Shown piece after piece: positions 1-4,495 of a stretch of 9,099 nucleotides of DNA. The notes under the pieces are model-generated. The model searched no databases and was not told where the DNA came from. It saw only the letters and a program-made list of their open reading frames with translations. How positions within the stretch are numbered: position 1 is the stretch's first letter; each line of letters starts with the position of its first letter. The position numbers and the translations under genes are program-made. Source of the stretch: Planctomycetota bacterium (GTDB lineage Bacteria > Planctomycetota > PUPC01 > JACPCR01); NCBI GenBank assembly GCA_030740295.1, contig JASLXP010000193.1, positions 1 to 9,099 of the forward strand, written 5' to 3'.

Positions 1-1
1 G

Positions 2-112
2 CAGACGCTGCCAGCATCCATTGCAGAAAACCCGGTTTACCCGAGTTTCAAAATGCAGGATTTGCGGCCATTCTCGGCTGCATCGAAGGCGAGGAGAATC
101 ATCGACCGTTAA
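2..112 (+). CDS. Possible C-terminal end of an unidentified upstream gene (partial)
   Basis: Reading from base 2 there is an open frame of 36 codons that ends at TAA 110-112, 14 bases before the ATG of the first CBS gene. Its codons look ordinary for the window, with about 60% G or C at third positions, and the last residues (SKARRIIDR) make a plausible basic tail. No domain can be recognised from so short a piece. All three forward frames happen to be open here, so this could be chance. The same-frame alternative, an N-terminal extension of the CBS gene starting outside the window, is discussed with that gene. Low confidence. Confidence 0.28.
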   Translation, partial: QTLPASIAENPVYPSFKMQDLRPFSAASKARRIIDR

Positions 113-126
113 CCATTCTTCAGTCC

Positions 127-591
127 ATGGACCTTTACGAAAACATCCATACTCAGCCGGTTAACGAACTTAATCTGCGCGAGGCCATCCAGGTGCCTCG
201 GGAGACTCCAATTCGTCAGGTAGTGGAAATCATGCGAGAGCGAGGGCTCGGATGCGTGGTGGTAAGAGATGGCAGTGAAGCTCCGAGCGTGTTCACCGAA
301 CGGTGTCTGATGAAGCTCCTCGATGAACGCCCGGAAGCTTTGGATGAGCCGGTAGGCGGACACGTCGCGCCGGAATGTATCGTTCTCAAAGAAACGCAAG
401 TGATTTCATCTCTGGTCGATGATATGAAGACGATGAGGTCTCGTTTCGCCGTGCTGACAAACGAGGACGGGAAAGTCCTGGCGCTGACAGGTCAGAAGGG
501 ACTAGTTGAGTTCTTCGCCGAACACTTCGCATACGTCATCCATGGGCAGCGCCCTGGCACTAAGCCATACATAGCCAGGGAGGGCGCTTGA
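127..591 (+). CDS. Small CBS-domain-pair protein (first of a coupled twin)
   Basis: This 154-residue, probably soluble protein consists almost entirely of a CBS (Bateman) pair. The first CBS unit spans roughly residues 12-68 (...LREAIQVPRETPIRQVVEIM then GCVVV and SVFTE), and the second spans roughly residues 75-133 (ECIVLKETQVISSLVDDM then RFAVL). CBS pairs usually bind adenylates such as AMP, ATP or SAM and regulate attached or partner proteins; no catalytic or transmembrane domain is present here. The ATG at 127 gives a natural N-terminus, but I see no Shine-Dalgarno sequence before it. The frame is open back to the window edge, so a longer protein cannot be formally excluded. The stop abuts the start of a second CBS gene, so the two are almost certainly co-translated. 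The ligand and target are unknown. Confidence 0.85.
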   Translation: MDLYENIHTQPVNELNLREAIQVPRETPIRQVVEIMRERGLGCVVVRDGSEAPSVFTERCLMKLLDERPEALDEPVGGHVAPECIVLKETQVISSLVDDMKTMRSRFAVLTNEDGKVLALTGQKGLVEFFAEHFAYVIHGQRPGTKPYIAREGA

Positions 592-1086
592 ATGGCAACA
601 GAACTATGGGCAGAGCGCTATCCTGCGGAGTTTCGAGATCAGCTTAAGAATTATGAGCCGCCTCCGGAATCTGAGCCTCTCGAACGTGCCCTCGTTGAGG
701 TAGCTGTCGGTGATCTGGACATTTCGCCGCAGGCCACCTGCGCACCGGACACACCTTTCTGGATGGCCCTGCGCATCATGGCCTCTGAGGATGTGGCGGC
801 CCTGCTTGTGGTAGACGGCAAACACCTGATGGGCATCTTCACCAAGCGCGATATCCTCATGCGGGCCGCTCTGGAATGGCCCGAAGTCGAAGAAAGGCCG
901 ATAGCAGAACTCATGACCACTGAACCGGATTTCGTGTATGAAACGGAGTCCATTGCCGCGGCCATGTGCGTGATGGCTAACTCCGGCTGCCGGCATGTGC
1001 CGGTGCTTCACTTGGATGATACCGTCGCAGGGCTTTTGTACCCGCTGAGACTGACCGAGTTTATCTCAGAGTTCCTGAAGGAATGA
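592..1086 (+). CDS. Small CBS-domain-pair protein (second of a coupled twin)
   Basis: This is a 164-residue CBS-only protein. After a charged N-terminal stretch of about 36 residues, CBS unit 1 covers about residues 37-94, with the typical TPFWMALRIMASEDVAALLVV and the diagnostic GIFTKRDIL at 81-89. CBS unit 2 covers about residues 102-160, with IAELMTTEPDFVYETESIAAA and the typical RHVPVL at 134-139. The second unit is a more canonical CBS sequence than anything in the upstream neighbour. The ATG follows the previous gene's TGA with no spacer, and a purine-rich AGGGAGG ribosome site lies about 8 bases upstream inside the previous gene, supporting translational coupling. A heteromeric Bateman module made of both proteins is a reasonable inference. 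The gene ends 17 bases before the convergent octahaem cytochrome gene, and no terminator is visible between them. Confidence 0.88.
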   Translation: MATELWAERYPAEFRDQLKNYEPPPESEPLERALVEVAVGDLDISPQATCAPDTPFWMALRIMASEDVAALLVVDGKHLMGIFTKRDILMRAALEWPEVEERPIAELMTTEPDFVYETESIAAAMCVMANSGCRHVPVLHLDDTVAGLLYPLRLTEFISEFLKE

Positions 1087-1103
1087 TGGCCCGGCATTGA
1101 GGA

Positions 1104-2687
1104 CTACTCAGGCTTCTCACCCTCAAACCACTGGTGCTCCGGACGCTGCAGGATTCCTTCGATGACGGCTTTGACTTTAGCGGCCTCGGTTGCCTTTCCA
1201 TCCTCCACTGCGTGGTGAAGGATTTCACGGGCCTGGGGGATGAGTTCCTGATAGAAGCGTTCGGCCACTTCGTACATGCCGTGCCAGTGCGTGTAATCGG
1301 GGGCCATCATGGATGCGCCATGCCGGGCCCGACGGCCTTCGTGGTGCCAGAGATAAAACCATGTCCATTCGATTTCATCATCGAATTGGCGCTTGCTGAT
1401 CAGGCCGTTGGATTTGAGCGCGGCCATGATGGCCTTACCGGGTTTGGCGAACTTCTCGTTGTAGAGAACGATGAAGCTGTCGTACTGCTTATAGAAGGCG
1501 TTTACGTAATCTTTGGTGTGGCAATGGGCGCAGACGAGCTTCATTCTGTCGCGCTTGTCGCGAGCGGAATCGTGGGTGAGCTTCGTGCGCTCTTCAGGAT
1601 CGGATGTCTTGATGACTTTGTGATCGACGTCCGTATCGAGGACAAGACTGATCGGTGGGCGATTCGTCCACGAGATGCGTTTGCCGGGATCGTGGGTGAC
1701 CTTGCCGCCTTTGCTGTGTGCGGACATGTGGCAGGTGGCGCATGTCGGCGCGGAGGAATAGTCCTTACCGAGTACCCAATCTTTTGCATCGAGATTCATC
1801 TTGTCCTTCAAGTCGCGATAGGCCGCGCCGTGCTTCGATTCTTCGTAGATCTCTTTCTGAGGATGGTCGGGGCCGAGGTGGCACTTGCCGCAGTTTTCGG
1901 GCTGGCGTGCCCGGCGAGGTGAGAAGTCATGCCGGCTGTGACAGGCCGTGCAGGAGCCACGAGAGCCGTCCAGGTTGAGGCGACCGATGCCCGTGTTGGG
2001 CCATGTGTCTGGATGGAATACAGGCTTGCTGTTTTCGTCTTTGAAGATGCTTGCCACTGCGTCGCTGTTGGTGGGCAGGCCATTTTCATCCGGGCGGAGC
2101 TCCTCGAAGGTGATTTGCCCGCCGTCCTTCGCCTGCAGTGCGACTTTGCTGCCGTGGCATTGTTTACAGCCGAGAGTGGCGCTTGCGAGCCCATTGACTT
2201 TGTCGACCGTCATGCCTGGAGTGGGCCCGTATGGATTGAACGGCTCGCGGTTCCCCTCGACCGTTTCGGCAAGGAAGTTGTCAAGGGACGCAAGGATATT
2301 ACCGCCTTTGGCGTGATGGCTGCGAGAGAATTCCTCTGCCTCAGCGGGGTGGCAGCGTGAACAATCTCGCGGGGTAACGACAGTGGCGATCACCGCTCCC
2401 TCGTGCTTAAAGGCATCCGGCTCTTTCTCATCGGCCTGGTGGCATTCATAGCACCCGACGCCCTTATGCGCGTGCGTGCTGCCTTCCCAGTGGGCGACAA
2501 CACCGGGGTTCTGTTTGGCGTGGCATTCGACACATGCCTTTGAGCTTGCGGGTACAGCAATGTGAGGTTCTCGCTGTCCGGTCTCCTCCTGCTTGCGGAC
2601 GACCTCCATCCACTGCACGAAAATCAGGGACAAAAGGAAAAGGAAACCCAAGCTTCCAATGATGATGCGTTTAGTGTTGAGAGACAT
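1104..2687 (-). CDS. hao: Membrane-anchored octahaem cytochrome c, hydroxylamine oxidoreductase (HAO) family
   Basis: This 527-residue protein has exactly eight CxxCH haem c sites, at residues 52-56, 79-83, 99-103, 174-178, 246-250, 266-270, 316-320 and 386-390. Residues 7-24 form one hydrophobic segment after KR, read as an uncleaved signal anchor, with the haem domain in the periplasm. The CHLGPDHPQKEIYEESKHG stretch after haem 6 (Asp274-His275) and the C-terminal WHHEGRRARHG / MAPDYTHWHG region (residues 447-470) are HAO-family signatures. Tyr465 sits where I expect the tyrosine that cross-links to the P460 catalytic haem (Tyr467 in Nitrosomonas HAO, from memory). True HAOs oxidise hydroxylamine to NO; relatives lacking the cross-link are thought to reduce nitrite or hydroxylamine. 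The gene is third in an operon with a Rieske protein and a cytochrome b, so electron exchange with the quinone pool is likely. The ATG lacks a Shine-Dalgarno sequence. The family is certain; the substrate and direction are not. Confidence 0.93.
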   Translation of the reverse strand: MSLNTKRIIIGSLGFLFLLSLIFVQWMEVVRKQEETGQREPHIAVPASSKACVECHAKQNPGVVAHWEGSTHAHKGVGCYECHQADEKEPDAFKHEGAVIATVVTPRDCSRCHPAEAEEFSRSHHAKGGNILASLDNFLAETVEGNREPFNPYGPTPGMTVDKVNGLASATLGCKQCHGSKVALQAKDGGQITFEELRPDENGLPTNSDAVASIFKDENSKPVFHPDTWPNTGIGRLNLDGSRGSCTACHSRHDFSPRRARQPENCGKCHLGPDHPQKEIYEESKHGAAYRDLKDKMNLDAKDWVLGKDYSSAPTCATCHMSAHSKGGKVTHDPGKRISWTNRPPISLVLDTDVDHKVIKTSDPEERTKLTHDSARDKRDRMKLVCAHCHTKDYVNAFYKQYDSFIVLYNEKFAKPGKAIMAALKSNGLISKRQFDDEIEWTWFYLWHHEGRRARHGASMMAPDYTHWHGMYEVAERFYQELIPQAREILHHAVEDGKATEAAKVKAVIEGILQRPEHQWFEGEKPE

Positions 2688-2726
2688 GGAGGAAGATAAG
2701 TATGAAGTAACGAGTAACAGGAGGAA
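2688..2726 (-). repeat. Repeated UUCCUCC motif in the leader of the octahaem gene
   Basis: The 43-base gap between the cytochrome b stop and the octahaem ATG carries GGAGGAA twice on the given strand (2688-2694 and 2720-2726). In the transcript these read UUCCUCC, and one copy touches the AUG. The mRNA therefore resembles the anti-Shine-Dalgarno sequence instead of a Shine-Dalgarno site. Between the copies is a short AGTAAC direct repeat (2706-2711 and 2713-2718). The function is unknown; the motif could base-pair with the purine-rich GGAGG ahead of the upstream cytochrome b gene, or be chance. Confidence 0.35.
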
Positions 2727-2730
2727 AGTT

Positions 2731-3780
2731 TCAGTGCGCGACTGCGCCTTCCCACACGGTCAGTCCGATGATAGAGAGAACAACCACGATACCGATCCAT
2801 ACGCTGGCCTCAGAGCCTTTCCATGTTTTGCGGATGGCAGCATCGATGAAAGGCCAGACGAACATGATGAAAACGATGAATCCCATACTGAGAACCGCTG
2901 TCGTTCCGGAGAAGAGCTTGAGCCATCGAAAGGTCATGTAAAAGAACCATTCCGGCTTGATGACTTCGGGGGTGACGAGGGGGTCGGCCTTCGAGCCCAT
3001 CGTGGCCGGCAGGATGGTGGCGAGTGTGCTGAGGAGGATCATCAGCACGAGCCCCACGATAATCTCCGTGAAGAGATGGTCTGGAAAGAAATTGAAGGTC
3101 TCCTTCGTCTTATCCTCTTCGTCTTCGAACTTGAATTCCGTAACGCCCTGCAGGCGGATGAGCGTGATGTGAACCACGAGCAGGCCTACGATGGCGGCGG
3201 GGAGGACGGCCGCGTGAAGAATGAAGAAGCGCGGCAGCGTCTGTTCGTTGTAAGAGTCGCCCGCGAGCATCATTTTCTTCATCATGCCTCCGACAACCGG
3301 CACTGTTTCGGTGATGTTCGCCCCGACGGTCGCGCCCCAGAAGCTGAGCTGTTCGTACACAAGGCTGTACCCGGTGAACCCGGTCAGAAGTGCGCACATG
3401 AGCAGACACATCCCAATGATCCAATTGAGCTCACGTGGTTTGCGGTACGCTCCGGTGAAGTAGACTCGCATCTGATGCAGGATGACTGAGGCGATCATGA
3501 ATGTGGCCGCCCACTTGTGAATACTTCGGATGTACCATCCGAACGCGACTTCTTCTGTAATGTGGCGGACAGATTCATAAGCCCGCGCTTGGCCGGATTC
3601 GTAGTAAAACGCGAGAAGGATGCCCGTGAAGATCTGCACCACAAACAAATAGGCCGGCGTGCCGCCAAGACAGAACCACCATCGCTTGAGGTGATTCGGC
3701 ACGGGCTCGTTGGTGAGTTCGCGGATCTGTTCCGGGTCGAATGGGAGGCGTTCTTTAAACCAGTTGGTGACGGTGGTCAT
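2731..3780 (-). CDS. petB: Fused cytochrome b6/subunit IV-type cytochrome b
   Basis: This 349-residue integral membrane protein is the quinol-oxidising core of a Rieske/cytochrome b complex. The N-terminal part (about residues 1-215) aligns by eye with cytochrome b6: the NWFKERL start, the FCLGG motif, GWYIRSIHKW, YRKPRELNW and GYSL. Haem b ligands are His88/His102 and His189/His204; the second pair is separated by 14 residues, the b6-type spacing, instead of the 13 of mitochondrial-type cytochrome b. Cys37 in FCLGG matches the cysteine that binds the extra haem ci/cn in b6f. The C-terminal part (about residues 230-349) is subunit IV-like, with PEWFF (276-280) in the Qo-site position and three helices. 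That totals seven predicted helices and one ORF where b6f uses two. The gene overlaps the Rieske gene by 4 nt (ATGA) and has a good GGAGG ribosome site 7 bases upstream. The symbol is given by family analogy. Confidence 0.94.
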   Translation of the reverse strand: MTTVTNWFKERLPFDPEQIRELTNEPVPNHLKRWWFCLGGTPAYLFVVQIFTGILLAFYYESGQARAYESVRHITEEVAFGWYIRSIHKWAATFMIASVILHQMRVYFTGAYRKPRELNWIIGMCLLMCALLTGFTGYSLVYEQLSFWGATVGANITETVPVVGGMMKKMMLAGDSYNEQTLPRFFILHAAVLPAAIVGLLVVHITLIRLQGVTEFKFEDEEDKTKETFNFFPDHLFTEIIVGLVLMILLSTLATILPATMGSKADPLVTPEVIKPEWFFYMTFRWLKLFSGTTAVLSMGFIVFIMFVWPFIDAAIRKTWKGSEASVWIGIVVVLSIIGLTVWEGAVAH

Positions 3781-4271
3781 GAAAGTGCCTCCACGGCCAC
3801 TTCGATGTAGAGCAAGCCGTTCTCGACCCTGGTATTGAATTGCAGGAGTTCCTGGCCGGCATCGGCGGGCGGGCCTTGCGTTGCCTTTCCGTTCGTATCG
3901 AAAACGCCGTTATGGCATGGACAAAAAAAACGATCGTTGTGCGCTTCCCAGTGCACCTGGCATCCGAGGTGAGGGCAGATGCTTGACAGCGCGACAAAGT
4001 CATTTTCATCGCCTTTCTCAGCCTGCCTGGTAATGGTCACCTTCTCGCCGGACGGGGATACGTAGCTCATGGAATCACCGGCCTTCATTGTGGCGACTTC
4101 CGTCACGTACAACCATTCTTTCCTGCCCGGGCCGGACGGATAGAGGAAGCGCCCGGCAAGGGCAGCGAAACTTCCGTAACCGGCAACAAGTCCGCCTGCC
4201 ATCGCAGTCGTGGATGCCACGGTCATAAAGTCGCGCCGGTCGAGATCATCCTTTTCGTTCTTCTCGGACAT
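3777..4271 (-). CDS. petC: Rieske [2Fe-2S] protein of the cytochrome b complex
   Basis: This 164-residue protein has a twin-arginine-type N-terminus (DRRDFMTVASTTAMAGG, residues 11-27) followed by a hydrophobic anchor. A C-terminal Rieske domain follows, with box 1 CPHLGC (Cys99, His101, Cys104) and box 2 CPCHNG (Cys117, Cys119, His120). All four cluster ligands and both disulfide cysteines are present, followed by the usual QGPP turn. It should carry electrons from quinol bound at the cytochrome b to a periplasmic c-type cytochrome. I chose ATG 4269-4271 because it places the RR motif 12 residues in, as in known Rieske proteins. The same frame stays open for 58 more codons (to 4445), but that extension would bury the Tat signal and overlaps probable control elements. 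First gene of the operon. The symbol is given by analogy with the b6-type partner. Confidence 0.94.
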   Translation of the reverse strand: MSEKNEKDDLDRRDFMTVASTTAMAGGLVAGYGSFAALAGRFLYPSGPGRKEWLYVTEVATMKAGDSMSYVSPSGEKVTITRQAEKGDENDFVALSSICPHLGCQVHWEAHNDRFFCPCHNGVFDTNGKATQGPPADAGQELLQFNTRVENGLLYIEVAVEALS

Positions 4272-4461
4272 CGTTCTTTTCGTTGGCCTGGTGGCTGCAA
4301 ATCTCAGCGATGCCGGACAAGCAACATGGGTACCCATTATCCTTGAGATGTCGCAGACGCGTCCCTTGCGGGTCGTAACAGTGGTACAAAGCTCCTGGAA
4401 TCCGGGCCAGCAGGCCATCTGATGCATGGATTGCATCTTGCTCATCGGTTGCGAGAGCCAT
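4246..4461 (-). CDS. Doubtful 71-residue Cys/His-rich ORF upstream of the Rieske gene
   Basis: An ATG-started frame of 71 codons lies between the kinase gene and the Rieske gene and overlaps the Rieske start by 26 bases. The translation contains HCYDP, CCLSG and ICSHQ, a small Cys/His set that could bind metal, but no family is recognised. Codon use is unremarkable (about 57% G or C at third positions), and there is no ribosome binding site before the ATG. The ATG and much of the frame coincide with the proposed activator sites and sigma-54 promoter, and another frame across the same DNA is also open. I think a regulatory region is the better explanation and list this ORF only as an alternative. 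Confidence 0.18.
   Translation of the reverse strand: MALATDEQDAIHASDGLLARIPGALYHCYDPQGTRLRHLKDNGYPCCLSGIAEICSHQANEKNDVREERKG
4321..4335 (-). promoter_or_regulatory. Putative sigma-54 (-24/-12) promoter of the Rieske/cytochrome b/octahaem operon
   Basis: On the minus strand the sequence GGGTACCCATGTTGCT places GG (4334-4333) and GC (4322-4321) exactly 10 bases apart, with TTGCT at the -12 element. The -24 side matches the GG and AC of TGGCAC but not the first T or the C. Transcription would start near 4309, giving a 38-base leader before the Rieske ATG. The presence of a sigma-54 activator gene in the same window and of paired inverted repeats upstream raises the likelihood. Half of the match could still be chance in a 224-base region. 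Confidence 0.5.
4421..4437. promoter_or_regulatory. Inverted repeat GATGCA-N5-TGCATC, candidate activator-binding site 1
   Basis: This is a perfect 6-bp inverted repeat with a 5-bp spacer (GATGCATGGATTGCATC). It has the same 6-N5-6 geometry as classical NtrC-type enhancer sites. Its centre (4429) lies about 120 bp upstream of the start predicted for the sigma-54-like promoter at 4321-4335, a usual distance for enhancer sites. A second element with the same TGCA-N5-TGCA core lies 41 bp further upstream. The binding protein is unknown; the sigma-54 activator at 8273-9099 is the obvious candidate. Confidence 0.5.
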
Positions 4462-4463
4462 TA

Positions 4464-4476
4464 TGCAGAATGTGCA
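4464..4476. promoter_or_regulatory. TGCA-N5-TGCA element, candidate activator-binding site 2
   Basis: TGCAGAATGTGCA repeats the core and spacer of the inverted repeat at 4421-4437, with weaker flanks. Centre-to-centre distance is 41 bp, close to four helical turns, so both sites would face the same side of the helix. It sits just after the end of the histidine kinase gene (stop at 4496-4498 on the minus strand). A single such core would be weak evidence; the pairing and phasing are what make it worth listing. Confidence 0.42.
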
Positions 4477-4495
4477 ATTCAGCGATCCGCTGCCA

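Noticed and set aside
1..126. N-terminal extension of the first CBS protein to the window edge
   Set aside because: The frame is open, but third-position composition is poorer than the competing frame ending at 112, and the ATG at 127 already gives a complete CBS pair.
1134..1922. A 262-codon plus-strand frame opposite the octahaem gene
   Set aside because: The opposite strand encodes eight CxxCH motifs and HAO signatures, so this frame is a shadow.
2593..3489. A 298-codon plus-strand frame across the cytochrome b gene
   Set aside because: It is antisense to a clear cytochrome b with haem ligands and helices; its highly charged, low-complexity translation is typical of a reverse-strand shadow of a membrane protein.
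4272..4445. A 58-codon N-terminal extension of the Rieske protein
   Set aside because: It would bury the twin-arginine signal, which belongs near the N-terminus, and it overlaps the proposed promoter and inverted repeats.
4450..4495. A second sigma-54-like element just downstream of the kinase stop (minus strand, GG and GC near 4485-4470)
   Set aside because: The GG to GC spacing is 9 or 11 bases in the possible alignments, never the required 10.
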